From: Novosphingopyxis baekryungensis DSM 16222
GTDB taxonomy: Bacteria > Pseudomonadota > Alphaproteobacteria > Sphingomonadales > Sphingomonadaceae
Direction of reading: 5' to 3'
DNA length: 64,000 bases
Assembly (NCBI RefSeq): GCF_000420305.1
Contig: NZ_ATUR01000008.1
Coordinates: 124,001-188,000 of the forward strand
A program made the position numbers and the translations under genes. Below are positions 7,551-16,431 of this stretch, piece after piece (positions within the stretch are counted from its first letter, which is position 1; each line of letters begins with the position of its first letter). The notes under the pieces are model-generated. The model was not told the origin of the DNA, made no database searches, and saw nothing but the letters and a program-made list of their open reading frames with translations.

Positions 7551-8396
7551 CTATAGATCGTTCTTGTCCTGCCGCCGGGTGCCGAGCAGGACTTCCCGCT
7601 CCAGATGCGCGCGCAGGCCGCGATAATAGTCGGTCAGGAACTGGCGATCGTCGGGTATGGGGCCGGTATAGCCGATGCGCTGCGCGATGGCGTCCGCCAC
7701 CGTGCGCTGCGCCTGACCATCGCCGGAGCGCAGCACGTCCTCCAGCTTGTGCAGCTCGGTGATGCCATATTGATCCAGCGCGGCATCGGTGAAATCGAAA
7801 TGCACCGTCCCGCCCGCCGCCAGATCGTCCACGCGCTTGACCTTTTGCCGCTCGACCACCCAGGTACCGGCCAGCAGATCGCCGATCCGCATCCGATCCT
7901 TGTTGAACAGCAGGAACAGCGAAAAGCCGAGCGCCCAGACAAAGCCCGCCAGCACCGCCCAGCCGCCCGCATCGCCGGTGGCGGCCATGCTGCCGAGCAC
8001 CATGAACGGCAGGAACAGCTCCACCTCCCGCATCAGGTTGCGCGCCACCACCTGATCGATCGACAATGGCCCGCCATCGCGCGACACGACGCGCAGGCCC
8101 AGAAGCCGCTTGCCGAAGGTGGCCGCCTTTGGCCGCGATTCGAGCAGGAGGAAATACAGGTTTCGCAGCACGAAACCGGACAGCGCGATGACGATCGCGA
8201 TCGGTTTCATCGCGTTGCCGCCAAAGGTACCGAAGGCGAAAAGCAGCAGCAGGAACAGCGCCAGCATCAACAGGCCGATGATGATGAAATCGATCATCAA
8301 CGCCATGAAACGCGATGCCGCCGAGCCGATGACGATGCCCAGCGGCACGCCTTCGGGCGTCACCAGCTCCCGGACGGATGACGCCGCGCTGGACAT
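7551..8396 (-). CDS. RDD-family membrane protein
   Basis: An inner-membrane protein with an N-terminal RDD domain of about three hydrophobic segments (FMALMIDFIIIGLLMLALF, then PIAIVIALSGFVLRNLYFLL and a third after VELFLPFMVLG). The typical RDD charged signature is seen in RFMALMIDF and RIGDLLAGTWVV. The C-terminal 90 residues are cytosolic and poorly conserved. The chosen ATG has AGGA four bases upstream; an alternative ATG at 8432 overlaps the preceding gene by 8 bases. It is the last gene of the six-gene MoxR/DUF58 operon. RDD proteins are often called transporters, but the function here is unproven. Confidence 0.82.
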   Translation of the reverse strand: MSSAASSVRELVTPEGVPLGIVIGSAASRFMALMIDFIIIGLLMLALFLLLLFAFGTFGGNAMKPIAIVIALSGFVLRNLYFLLLESRPKAATFGKRLLGLRVVSRDGGPLSIDQVVARNLMREVELFLPFMVLGSMAATGDAGGWAVLAGFVWALGFSLFLLFNKDRMRIGDLLAGTWVVERQKVKRVDDLAAGGTVHFDFTDAALDQYGITELHKLEDVLRSGDGQAQRTVADAIAQRIGYTGPIPDDRQFLTDYYRGLRAHLEREVLLGTRRQDKNDL

Positions 8397-8424
8397 GTTG
8401 TCCTGTCTGGAAACCTTGCCCGGC

Positions 8425-9447
8425 CTAGCCATGGTCGAACCGGCTCCTGGCGCGCAGGAGGTAGAAATAGCTGCACCAGCCGAGCAGCATCAGCCCGCCG
8501 ATCGCATAGCGCGCGCCGGTGATATTGATCGACTGGCGGCCCACACCTTCGAGGATGCCCGCCACCAGCAGCATCACCACCACGCCCACCATGGCGGTGG
8601 CTGCGCTGCGCCCGGTTTCGGCGGCAGCGTCGATCCGGCTGCGGTCGCCCGGAAAGGCCACCGCCGCGCCGATGCGGATCCCGGCGGCGGCGGCTAGAAT
8701 GATCGCGAACAGCTCGGTCGTGCCGTGGATCGAGAGCCAGCCGCCCATATCCACCAGCAAGCCATGGGAGGCGTAGATTTGCAGGAACGCACCGACCATG
8801 CAGCCATGATACAGCACCAGCAAGATCGTCGGCAGGCCGAAGGCAAAGCCAAGCGCAAAACACAGGATCGCGATCTGGCTGTTGTGCACGAACAACTGGA
8901 TCGCAAAGCCGGTGAGGAATCCGTCGCCGCCACCAAACAGCATCTCGCGCAGCTGCCCGGCGCTGGCCGAGGGATCGCGCCCCTGCGCCAGCTCGGGCGG
9001 CACGAACGCTCCGTACCAGCTGGGATCCGACGCCACGAGGCCCCAGCCGATCACGCCGCCGATCACCAGCAGCAGCAGCATGGCCAGCGTCTCGCGCCAC
9101 AAGGCGCGCACGGCGGCGGGCCAGTCGATCAGGAAGAACCGCGCGACGCGGCTGCCGAGCCCGGTGCGGTTGCCGTAAAGACGGTAATAACCGCGCAGCG
9201 ACAGCGCTTCGAGATGGGCGAGCAGCGCCTGATCGAGCGAAATCGCACGCGCCAGCGAGAGCGAGCTGAGCGTGGCGCGGTACAGGCGCGGCAGTTGCAG
9301 CAATTCCTCTTCGCTCAGCCGCTTGGGCCCGCGCTTGTCGAGCCTGTCGAGCAGCGCTTCGAACGCCGCCCAATCGGCTTCCCGCTCGACCCGGAAATTG
9401 GCGACGCTCTGGATCGTCGCGGTCTGCATGGAAGGGGCGCGGGTCAT
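8425..9447 (-). CDS. Stage II sporulation protein M (SpoIIM)-like membrane protein
   Basis: A multi-pass inner-membrane protein of the SpoIIM/DUF95 family, about 340 residues. A cytosolic helical N-terminus (ADWAAFEALLDRL) is followed by about five to six hydrophobic segments, with the family hallmark IHGTTELFAIILAAAAGIRIG near residue 240. This organism would not sporulate; in Gram-negatives the family travels with RDD, DUF58 and MoxR genes, as here. The start at 9447 has GGAG about 11 bases upstream; ATGs at 9513 and 9429 are alternatives. Probable role: membrane component of the MoxR-associated system; exact task unknown. Confidence 0.82.
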   Translation of the reverse strand: MTRAPSMQTATIQSVANFRVEREADWAAFEALLDRLDKRGPKRLSEEELLQLPRLYRATLSSLSLARAISLDQALLAHLEALSLRGYYRLYGNRTGLGSRVARFFLIDWPAAVRALWRETLAMLLLLVIGGVIGWGLVASDPSWYGAFVPPELAQGRDPSASAGQLREMLFGGGDGFLTGFAIQLFVHNSQIAILCFALGFAFGLPTILLVLYHGCMVGAFLQIYASHGLLVDMGGWLSIHGTTELFAIILAAAAGIRIGAAVAFPGDRSRIDAAAETGRSAATAMVGVVVMLLVAGILEGVGRQSINITGARYAIGGLMLLGWCSYFYLLRARSRFDHG

Positions 9448-9544
9448 GATGATGGGCGCTCCGTGCACGGTGGCATGGCGAGGCGTGCGGACCCGGTCCG
9501 GGCGGCACGGCAAGGATGGCTATGTGGTCTGGAACACCGATCGG

Positions 9545-10846
9545 TCATAGTCGCTGTGCCTTTACGATATCGAGATAGCGCCCGACCAGTTGCGGGCCCA
9601 TGGCGCGCCAGTCCGCCTCCAGCACGTCCGCGCCGGCCAGTTTCAGCCGCTCGATCACCAGCTTGCGCTCCCGCAGCAAGGTGCCGGCCGCTACGGCGCG
9701 CGCGACATCGCGGCTGTCCTGCGGCGCGGCATCGATCGCGCTTTCCAGCTCCTCGTCACGCATGATGAGGAACAGGACGATATGCTTGGCGGTGAGCCGC
9801 CCGACGGTGCGCAGCATCAGCTCCGCGCTGGCCGGATCGACGAAATCGGTGAAGATGACGACCAGCGAGCGGCGGTCGAGCCGCGCATCCAGACTGGTCA
9901 GGCCCAGCGTGAAATTGGTTTCCTGCGCCGAATAGTCGATCTGCGCCGCCAGATGCTGCAACTGCGCGAAGCCACTGGTGCCGCGCACCGCGCCGCTGGC
10001 AACATGCGGATGCGAATCGAACGCGAACAGCCGCACGCCGTCGCCCGCTTTCAGCGCCACGAAGGCGGTCAGCAGCGCGGCGGAGATGGCACGGTCGATC
10101 CGCGGCAGGCCCGCCACCGGCGCGCTCATCAGCCGCCCGCTGTCGATCGCCAGCACCAGGCTGTTGGCGGTCTCGGCGCGATATTCCTTGGCCAGCAAGG
10201 TGGAGTGGCGCGCGCTGCGCTTCCAGTCGATCGTCCGCCGTTCCATGCCGGGCCGATAATCGGTCAGCGACTCGAACTCGCGGCCCTGCCCGATGCGCGG
10301 CTCGATCCGCTCGCCGATCATCGCATCGCGGCGCAGCAGCTGCATCGCATCCTCGCGCACGCCCGCCAGATCGGGCTGGATCGCGACCTGCGTCTGCGGA
10401 TCGACCACGCGCTGCTTCCACACCAGCCCGAACGGCCCGCGCCAGCGCAGCCATAACGGCCCCAGCGTGGACAGGCCGCGTCGCACCGCCATCAACCGCT
10501 GCTCCGCGCCCGCAGCCCCCTCCAGACGCATGACAGGCGCCTGCGCCCCGCCTGTCGCAAGCAGCGCGTCATGGCCCAGCCGCGCCTCGACCGGGCCATC
10601 GATGCCCGACACCGCGATCCGCACCGGCACCGCGCCGCCCACGCCAATCTCCGCCGGGGCCGCCAGCGTCCATTCCAGCGCCTTCAACCCTGTGCCTGCC
10701 AGCGCATCGACAGCCATGAAGCCCAGCACCAGCGCGATCCACAGCAGCGCCAGATACCACCAGCCGGGCGCGATAAAGGCGGCAAGCAGCGCGGGCAGCG
10801 CGCCTGCCCCGGCCAGCGCAATGGCCCGGCCGCTGGGATAGATCAT
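9545..10846 (-). CDS. DUF58 domain protein (MoxR partner)
   Basis: A 433-residue protein with two N-terminal membrane segments (AIALAGAGALPALLAAFIAP; WYLALLWIALVLGFMAVDAL). A beta-rich middle follows, then the DUF58 signature SLTDYRPGMERRTIDWKRSA and a von Willebrand A-like C-terminal half beginning VLAIDSGRLMS. The sequence DxGxxM resembles a degenerate MIDAS metal site (DxSxS), with Gly in place of the first Ser. The start codon overlaps the moxR stop by 4 bases (ATGA), implying translational coupling. Such proteins are thought to work with MoxR ATPases in assembling or activating other proteins. Confidence 0.88.
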   Translation of the reverse strand: MIYPSGRAIALAGAGALPALLAAFIAPGWWYLALLWIALVLGFMAVDALAGTGLKALEWTLAAPAEIGVGGAVPVRIAVSGIDGPVEARLGHDALLATGGAQAPVMRLEGAAGAEQRLMAVRRGLSTLGPLWLRWRGPFGLVWKQRVVDPQTQVAIQPDLAGVREDAMQLLRRDAMIGERIEPRIGQGREFESLTDYRPGMERRTIDWKRSARHSTLLAKEYRAETANSLVLAIDSGRLMSAPVAGLPRIDRAISAALLTAFVALKAGDGVRLFAFDSHPHVASGAVRGTSGFAQLQHLAAQIDYSAQETNFTLGLTSLDARLDRRSLVVIFTDFVDPASAELMLRTVGRLTAKHIVLFLIMRDEELESAIDAAPQDSRDVARAVAAGTLLRERKLVIERLKLAGADVLEADWRAMGPQLVGRYLDIVKAQRL

Positions 10847-11802
10847 CGCGGTGCCTCGGTCGCCTCGACCAGCGCCTGCACGATCGTCTCGATATCGCGC
10901 GCATCGATCTGCGCCGTGGGGGACAGGGTGACGCGGTGGCGCAGCGCGGGCACGGCCAGCATCTTCACATCGTCGGGGATCACATAATCGCGCCCCTCCA
11001 GCGCCGCCCGCGCGCGCGCACCGCGCGCCAGCATCGCGCCGGAACGGGGGCTGGCGCCGATGCCTATATCCGGGCTTTCGCGCGTGGCGCGCACCAGCCG
11101 CACGATATAATCCGCCACCTCATCCACCAGAGTCACCTGCTCGACCGTTGCCAGCGCCTGCGCCAATACCGCGCCGTCCGCCTGCGCGCTGATCGCATAA
11201 TCGCCCGGCCCCTGCCCCGCCGCGCCGCCGCCATGGGCCAGCACAATCGCGCGCTCCTGCGCCGCATCTGGGTAGGACAGGACATGTTTGAACAGAAACC
11301 GGTCGAGCTGTGCCTCGGGCAGTGGATAGACGCCCTGATGTTCGATCGGGTTTTGCGTGGCGATGACGGTGAAGCGGGGCGATAGCGTGTGCGTCTCGCC
11401 ATCGAAGGTGACCGAGCGCTCCTGCATCGCCTCCAGCAGCGCCGCCTGCGTCTTGGGCGGGGTACGGTTGATCTCGTCGGCCAGCAGCAGATCGCAGAAC
11501 ACCGGGCCTTTCATCTGCGTGAAACTGCCGGTCTGCAGATTGTAGATATTGGAGCCGATAATATCGCCCGGCATCAGATCGGGCGTGAACTGGATGCGGC
11601 CATAATTCAGGCCGAGCGCGGCGGCAAAGCAGCGCGCCGTCAGCGTCTTGGCGGTGCCCGGCGGGCCTTCCAGCAGAATGTGCCCGCGCGCAAACAGTGC
11701 CGTCAGCATCAGATCGATCATGTCGGTCTGCCCGGTGATCGCCTTGGCCGTCTCCCGCCGGATATTGTCGGCCAGCGTCTGCACGCCCGTGATGTCCATC
11801 AT
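10843..11802 (-). CDS. MoxR-family AAA+ ATPase
   Basis: A 319-residue AAA+ ATPase of the MoxR subfamily, a chaperone-like motor that works with VWA/DUF58 partners. The Walker A motif is EGPPGTAKT, Walker B is LLLADEINR, sensor 1 lies at VIATQNPIEHQGVYPLPEAQLDRF (the MoxR hallmark), and sensor 2 is SPRSGAML. The start at 11802 overlaps the upstream DUF4350 stop as ATGA; an ATG at 11820 would add six residues. Order and overlaps place it at the centre of a six-gene operon with DUF4129, DUF4350, DUF58, SpoIIM-like and RDD genes. Confidence 0.93.
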   Translation of the reverse strand: MMDITGVQTLADNIRRETAKAITGQTDMIDLMLTALFARGHILLEGPPGTAKTLTARCFAAALGLNYGRIQFTPDLMPGDIIGSNIYNLQTGSFTQMKGPVFCDLLLADEINRTPPKTQAALLEAMQERSVTFDGETHTLSPRFTVIATQNPIEHQGVYPLPEAQLDRFLFKHVLSYPDAAQERAIVLAHGGGAAGQGPGDYAISAQADGAVLAQALATVEQVTLVDEVADYIVRLVRATRESPDIGIGASPRSGAMLARGARARAALEGRDYVIPDDVKMLAVPALRHRVTLSPTAQIDARDIETIVQALVEATEAPR

Positions 11803-12980
11803 GTCTGTCCTTTTATCCATTGGGCCAGCGCGCGGGCGTGGCGGTGCAATTCTTCTTCCCCTTGCGCGTTTTCCACCGCGCGCAGGCGGGTTGTCAGGGG
11901 CTGCGGATCGCCCGGCCCAGCGGCGCGATGGTCGAGCCAGGCCTCCAGCTTGTCACCGCTGAGCGACGGCGGCGCGCCCAGCCGTTCGGCGGCACGGCGG
12001 CGCATCGTTTCGGCATAGCTGGGCCCAAGCCCCGGCAGCTTACCCGCGCGGCTCAGCAGATCGGCCGTGGTATCGAGCAGCGCGCTTTTGCCGAAGGCGA
12101 ACACCCGCCCCCGCTGCGCCACCGGGCCGAAGCGCACAAAACCGTGCAGCAGCGCCAGCAAGCCTGCGAACAGCAGGATCAGCGTAAGCGGCAGGAAGGG
12201 CGGATCGAGCAGCAGCTTGCCCAGATTGCGGCCCTTGCCACTGGCCAGCCGCGGCGTGGCGATCAGCAGCGGATCGCCGGTATAGCGCAGCGCATCGACC
12301 ATCGTGGCCATGGCCCGCGCATTGGCGATATCGTCCATCCCGGCATTGTTGATGAAGTCCGGATCGGTCAGCACAAGATGCGGAAAATCCTCGGCCTCGA
12401 TCAGCAGGCCCGGCGGGAAGCCATCCAACTGATAGCCAGCGTCCGGCGCGCGCTGGAGCTGCTGGGGCGCGCGCACCGTGACGCCCGCGATCGACAGCGG
12501 CCCATCGACCGAAACCCGCTCGATGTCTCCCGGCAGCACGGCCTGCAACAGCGCATCCAGCCGGCTGCGCGCGGCAAAGCCGGTGCTCCGGACGCGATTG
12601 CCGTTCATCCCGATCGGGCGCACGTCCCATTTGGGCAGCACCATCAGCATAGGCTCTTCGCCGCGCAGCGCCGCGATTTCCTTTACCATATCCGGATCAT
12701 CGGTCTGATCGACGAACAGGATCAGCAGGCCGGGGCGCGCCAGATCCTCCTGCCGGCTGAGCAGCTGCGTCTCCGGCCCCGCCGCCTTCATCAATTGCAC
12801 GAAACCGGAATAGCCCACCGCGCTGTTGGATGCGGGCGTGGCGGTGACGCCGATCTTGCTAACCGCGTTCGGCGCGTAGCTGGCGAGCACGAAGAACAGC
12901 AGGCCCGCGATCAGGCTGGCGGCGATGCCCAGCACCACCATGCGCTGCGTGAACGGGCCATTGGTTCGCGCGCTACTCAT
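11799..12980 (-). CDS. DUF4350 domain protein
   Basis: A 393-residue membrane protein. It has an N-terminal signal-anchor (VVLGIASLIAGLLFFVLASYA) and a DUF4350 domain (about 45-230) with the SGFVQLMKAAG and LLILFVDQTDD segments of the family. A second hydrophobic segment near residue 265 (LPLTLILLFAGLLALLHGFV) precedes a helical cytosolic tail. The start overlaps the DUF4129 stop by 4 bases. The domain is related to glutamine-amidotransferase-like folds but no catalytic residues can be assigned. It occurs next to MoxR/DUF58/DUF4129 genes in many bacteria; the function is unknown. Confidence 0.82.
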   Translation of the reverse strand: MSSARTNGPFTQRMVVLGIAASLIAGLLFFVLASYAPNAVSKIGVTATPASNSAVGYSGFVQLMKAAGPETQLLSRQEDLARPGLLILFVDQTDDPDMVKEIAALRGEEPMLMVLPKWDVRPIGMNGNRVRSTGFAARSRLDALLQAVLPGDIERVSVDGPLSIAGVTVRAPQQLQRAPDAGYQLDGFPPGLLIEAEDFPHLVLTDPDFINNAGMDDIANARAMATMVDALRYTGDPLLIATPRLASGKGRNLGKLLLDPPFLPLTLILLFAGLLALLHGFVRFGPVAQRGRVFAFGKSALLDTTADLLSRAGKLPGLGPSYAETMRRRAAERLGAPPSLSGDKLEAWLDHRAAGPGDPQPLTTRLRAVENAQGEEELHRHARALAQWIKGQT

Positions 12981-13624
12981 GCCGCGCGCCAGCTTTCGCG
13001 AAAGGCGAAGCGTTCATAGGCGGCGCGCGCCTCCGTCCAGCCCTGTTCGCCCACCGGCTGCCGCGCGAACAGCGCCCGCTCGACGATGTCAGCCATGGCG
13101 CCAAAAGCCTCGCGCGCCCGCTCCGGAAGGCTGGGGGCGGCGGCAATGTCGCGCGCGGTGAGCGATGGCAGCAGAAAATCGGGCCGCCGCGTGGCGATAT
13201 CCTGGACCGAGCGGTGTAGCAGCAGATGCACCGCCTGCGCATAATCGCCGCGTGCTGCCAGTGCTTCGGCTTCTTCCAGCAGATGGCGTGCGGCCCCCGC
13301 TTCGGGCTGCCAGCTGTCGGTCGGCTCCGCATCGGCGCTGCGCTTCTGCCAGGGCCAGCGGATCGCCACCCCCATCACATCGCGCAGCACCCAGAACAGG
13401 ATCAGGGCGGCCAGCAGCGCCAGCATGGCCCAGAAGAAATAGGGCGCCCCCTGCAGCAGCCATCGAAACAAGGCGATGACCGGCTCCAGCCAGTCGGGCG
13501 GAGGCGGTTCGCGATAGGGCTGCAGATCGAACTGGATGGCGCGGTCCTGCAACAGCGCGCGGTGCGCCGTCTCCAGACTTTCCTGTCCGGCGCCCCCCGC
13601 CGCTGGAACTTGGCCAACCGTCAT
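12977..13624 (-). CDS. DUF4129 domain protein, first gene of the MoxR operon
   Basis: About 215 residues with one membrane span (YFFWAMLALLAALILFWVL) and a C-terminal DUF4129 region with ALAARGDYAQAVHLLLHRSVQ and FGAMADIVERALFARQPVGE. The family is a helical domain C-terminal to transglutaminase-like proteins or stand-alone beside MoxR/DUF58. The start is uncertain: 13624 (MTVGQVPAAG) is chosen, 13684 is possible; neither has a strong ribosome site. It is divergent from serS, with 113 bases between them that must hold promoters for both. Confidence 0.75.
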   Translation of the reverse strand: MTVGQVPAAGGAGQESLETAHRALLQDRAIQFDLQPYREPPPPDWLEPVIALFRWLLQGAPYFFWAMLALLAALILFWVLRDVMGVAIRWPWQKRSADAEPTDSWQPEAGAARHLLEEAEALAARGDYAQAVHLLLHRSVQDIATRRPDFLLPSLTARDIAAAPSLPERAREAFGAMADIVERALFARQPVGEQGWTEARAAYERFAFRESWRAA

Positions 13625-13737
13625 CGCGCGCGACAGTGGCGAGCCGCCCCGTGATTGGCAAGCGCTAGACGCCCCGCCCGCCACGCTTTATGCGGCAGGC
13701 CTGAATTCACGCCCATCCCACCGGAAGCCGATCCCCT

Positions 13738-15006
13738 ATGCTCGATATCAAACAGCTCCGCACCGATCCCGACGGCGTCCGCGCCGCGCTGGCCAAACGG
13801 GGTGCCGATGTGGATTTGGCGCCCATCCTGAAGCTGGACGAGGAGGTGCGCGCGCTCACGCTTCGGATCGACACCGTGCAGGCCGAGCGTAATGCGATTG
13901 CCAAGCAGATGGGCCAGACCAAGGGCAAGCCCGATCCGGAAAGCATTGCCAAGGCCAGCGCGCTGAAGGCCGAAGCCGCCGATCTGCAGGCACAGCAGGG
14001 CGTCACGCGCGGGCAGTTCGATGAGGCGATGGCCGGCCTGCCCAATCTGCCCGACGCCCGCGTGCCCGAAGGCGGCAAGGAAGCCAATCAGGTGATCCGC
14101 AGCTGGGGGGAAAAGCCGGAGCTTGGGGACAAGCCGCTCAGCCATCTGGAGCTGATCGAAAAGCATGGGCTGGTCGATTTCGAGCGCGGCGTGAAGATGG
14201 CCGGCAGCAATTTCTGGCTCTACACCGGCGACGGCGCGGCGCTGGAATGGTCGCTGCTCGACTGGTTCAACCGCAGCCATCACCGCGACGGCTACACCTT
14301 TTTCCTGCCGCCGCATCTGTTGCTGCCCGAATCGGGCTATGGCGCGGGGCAATTCCCCAAATTCTACGACGATGTGTTCCATATTCAGGTGAAGGAAGGC
14401 GGGCAGGAGCGCTTCCTGCTGCCCACCGCGGAGACGGCGCTGCTGAATATCTATCGCGACGAGATCGTGCCGGCCGAAAAGCTGCCGATCAAGGCGTTCG
14501 CCTACACGCCTTGTTATCGGCGCGAGGGCGGCGGCGCACGCGCGGACGAGCGTGGCACGGTGCGCGGGCATCAGTTCAACAAGGTGGAGATGTTCCAGTT
14601 CGTCGACGAGCATCAGGGCGAAGCTGCGCTGGAGGAACTGCTGGGCCGCGCCGAAAGCCTGCTTCAGCAGCTCGGCCTGCATTATCGCACCGTGCTGCTG
14701 GCGGCGGGCGATGTCAGCGCGTCGATGGCGGTCACCTATGATGTGGAGGTGTGGATCCCCAGCATCGGCGATTACAAGGAAATCAGCTCGGTCAGCTGGG
14801 CCAAGGACTATCAGGCCCGCCGCGCGCGCATCCGCACCAAGGGCAAGGACGAAAAGCAGACGCGCTTCCTGCACACGCTCAACGGATCGGGCCTGGCGAC
14901 CAGCCGCCTGTTCCCGGCCATCCTGGAGCAGCATCAGCAGCCCGATGGCAGCGTGCTGATCCCCGAACCTCTGCGCGCCTGGATGGGCAAGGACCGGATC
15001 GGCTGA
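13738..15006 (+). CDS. serS: Seryl-tRNA synthetase
   Basis: A class II aminoacyl-tRNA synthetase that charges tRNA-Ser; 422 residues, the usual bacterial length. The N-terminal coiled-coil arm (about 30-100) binds the tRNA long variable arm. The catalytic core has motif 2 as CYRREGGGARADERGTVRGHQF... and motif 3 near the end in TLNGSGLATSRLF with its conserved Arg. TAETALLN, typical of the serine pocket, is also present. The ATG at 13738 starts the conserved MLDIKQLRTDPDGVR. It is followed one base later by the pgsA region, suggesting co-transcription. Confidence 0.97.
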   Translation: MLDIKQLRTDPDGVRAALAKRGADVDLAPILKLDEEVRALTLRIDTVQAERNAIAKQMGQTKGKPDPESIAKASALKAEAADLQAQQGVTRGQFDEAMAGLPNLPDARVPEGGKEANQVIRSWGEKPELGDKPLSHLELIEKHGLVDFERGVKMAGSNFWLYTGDGAALEWSLLDWFNRSHHRDGYTFFLPPHLLLPESGYGAGQFPKFYDDVFHIQVKEGGQERFLLPTAETALLNIYRDEIVPAEKLPIKAFAYTPCYRREGGGARADERGTVRGHQFNKVEMFQFVDEHQGEAALEELLGRAESLLQQLGLHYRTVLLAAGDVSASMAVTYDVEVWIPSIGDYKEISSVSWAKDYQARRARIRTKGKDEKQTRFLHTLNGSGLATSRLFPAILEQHQQPDGSVLIPEPLRAWMGKDRIG

Positions 15007-15082
15007 CATGCCCGAGGCCCTGCCACCCGGCGCAAACAAGATCGTGACGCCTGCGCGCCGCTCGGCTAGTGCCGGTATCACC

Positions 15083-15655
15083 ATGTTGTCGCTGCCCAAT
15101 GTCCTGACCCTGTCCCGCATCGTGGCGGTGCCGCTGCTGGCCTTCCTGCTGTGGCCGGATTTCGAGCCGATTGGCCTGCAGCCCCGGCAGCTGGACTATC
15201 TGCTGGCCTTCGCGCTCTACTGTCTGATGGGCATCACCGATTATTTCGACGGCTATCTGGCGCGGTCCAGCGGCACCGTGTCACGGCTCGGCCAGTTCCT
15301 CGATCCGATTGCCGACAAGATCATGATCGCCGCGGTCATCCTCATGCTGGTCTTCACCCGCGATATTCAGGGCTATCATGTCTTTGCCGCGCTGGTGATC
15401 CTGCTGCGCGAGATCATCGTGTCCGGCCTGCGCGAATTTCTGGCAGGGATCGAGGTCAGCATGCCGGTGTCGCGGCTGGCCAAATGGAAGACGACCGCGC
15501 AGCTGGTGGCATTCGGCGCGATCATCCTGGCGGGCGGCCTGCCGATGTGGACCTTCATCGGCATTGCCGGGCTGATCCTGCTGTGGGTTGCGGCCATCCT
15601 GACATTGATTACGGGGTGGGATTATCTGCGCCTCGGCATCAGGCATATGGATTGA
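15083..15655 (+). CDS. pgsA: CDP-diacylglycerol-glycerol-3-phosphate 3-phosphatidyltransferase
   Basis: An inner-membrane enzyme that makes phosphatidylglycerol phosphate from CDP-diacylglycerol, the committed step to phosphatidylglycerol and cardiolipin. The CDP-alcohol phosphotransferase motif is complete: DYFDGYLAR, then SRLGQFLDPIADK, giving D-G-AR-G-D-D. There are four to five transmembrane helices, and about 190 residues matches the family. The start at 15083 gives the canonical MLSLPNVLTLSRI; an ATG at 15008, one base after serS, would add 25 non-conserved residues and cannot be excluded. Confidence 0.93.
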   Translation: MLSLPNVLTLSRIVAVPLLAFLLWPDFEPIGLQPRQLDYLLAFALYCLMGITDYFDGYLARSSGTVSRLGQFLDPIADKIMIAAVILMLVFTRDIQGYHVFAALVILLREIIVSGLREFLAGIEVSMPVSRLAKWKTTAQLVAFGAIILAGGLPMWTFIGIAGLILLWVAAILTLITGWDYLRLGIRHMD

Positions 15656-15664
15656 GCCGGCGCC

Positions 15665-15910
15665 ATGAAGATCGTCTATTTCGCCTGGGTGCGCGAGCAG
15701 ATCGGCTGCGATGAGGAGCCCGCGCCGGAGGGTGCCGTTACCGTGGCCGACATGCTGGATCTGCTGCGCGGCAAGGGCGGCGGCCATGCCGCGGCTCTTG
15801 GCGACGAAAGCCGCCTGCGTTTCGCGCTCGACCAGCTGATGGTGAAGAGCGACGCCAAGCTGGGCAATGCCAGCGAATTGGCGATCTTCCCGCCCGTCAC
15901 CGGCGGATGA
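15665..15910 (+). CDS. moaD: Molybdopterin synthase sulfur-carrier subunit
   Basis: An 81-residue ubiquitin-like protein ending in FPPVTGG. The terminal Gly-Gly is adenylated and converted to a thiocarboxylate that donates sulfur to precursor Z (cyclic pyranopterin) for molybdenum cofactor synthesis. It begins MKIVYFAWVREQIG, the family's first strand. It lies 9 bases after pgsA and 7 bases before moaE, so it is co-transcribed with its catalytic partner. Other moa genes are not in the window. Confidence 0.94.
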   Translation: MKIVYFAWVREQIGCDEEPAPEGAVTVADMLDLLRGKGGGHAAALGDESRLRFALDQLMVKSDAKLGNASELAIFPPVTGG

Positions 15911-15917
15911 GCAGCCG

Positions 15918-16379
15918 ATGATCGACGTGCAGGTCCAGACGGAACGCTTCGATAGCGGCGCGGCCCTGGATGCGCTGGCGCAGACCGGCGCGGGCGCGGT
16001 CGCCAGCTTCATCGGCATCGTGCGCGCCGATGGCGATGTCGCCTATCCGGACCGCCGGGTGACCGCGCTGGAGCTGGAACAATATCCCGCGATGACCGAA
16101 GCGGCCCTGCGCAGCATATCCGAGGCAGCCACCGAGCGTTTTTCCCTGACCGGCGCCATCATCATCCACCGCATCGGCAGACTGGAGGCGGGCGAGCCCA
16201 TCGTCCTGGCCGCCGCCGCCGCGCCGCACCGCGCCGATGCGCTGGACGCCTGCGCCTATCTGATCGACCGCCTGAAAACCGGCGCGCCTTTCTGGAAAAA
16301 ACAGCATTTCGCCGATGGCAGCGCCAAATGGGTCGAAGCCAAGGGCAGCGACGACGCGCGGGCCGCCGGCTGGGAGTAA
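15918..16379 (+). CDS. moaE: Molybdopterin synthase catalytic subunit
   Basis: The large subunit (153 residues) that pairs with MoaD to insert two sulfurs into cyclic pyranopterin. Family features are ASFIGIVR, the LELEQYPAM segment, IIHRIGRLEAGE, and the active-site region with the catalytic lysines in DRLKTGAPFWKKQHFADG. The start at 15918 (MIDVQVQTERF) follows the moaD stop by 7 bases; an upstream in-frame ATG at 15867 lies within moaD and is less likely. Confidence 0.94.
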   Translation: MIDVQVQTERFDSGAALDALAQTGAGAVASFIGIVRADGDVAYPDRRVTALELEQYPAMTEAALRSISEAATERFSLTGAIIIHRIGRLEAGEPIVLAAAAAPHRADALDACAYLIDRLKTGAPFWKKQHFADGSAKWVEAKGSDDARAAGWE

Positions 16380-16431
16380 TGACGTCGCCGCGGTTGTAGC
16401 CCGCGCAGAACAGCGCCATATCCTCCCGCAC

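Noticed and set aside
8425-9447. Sporulation gene
   Set aside because: SpoIIM-like proteins occur in non-sporulating Gram-negatives beside MoxR/DUF58; no other sporulation gene is present.
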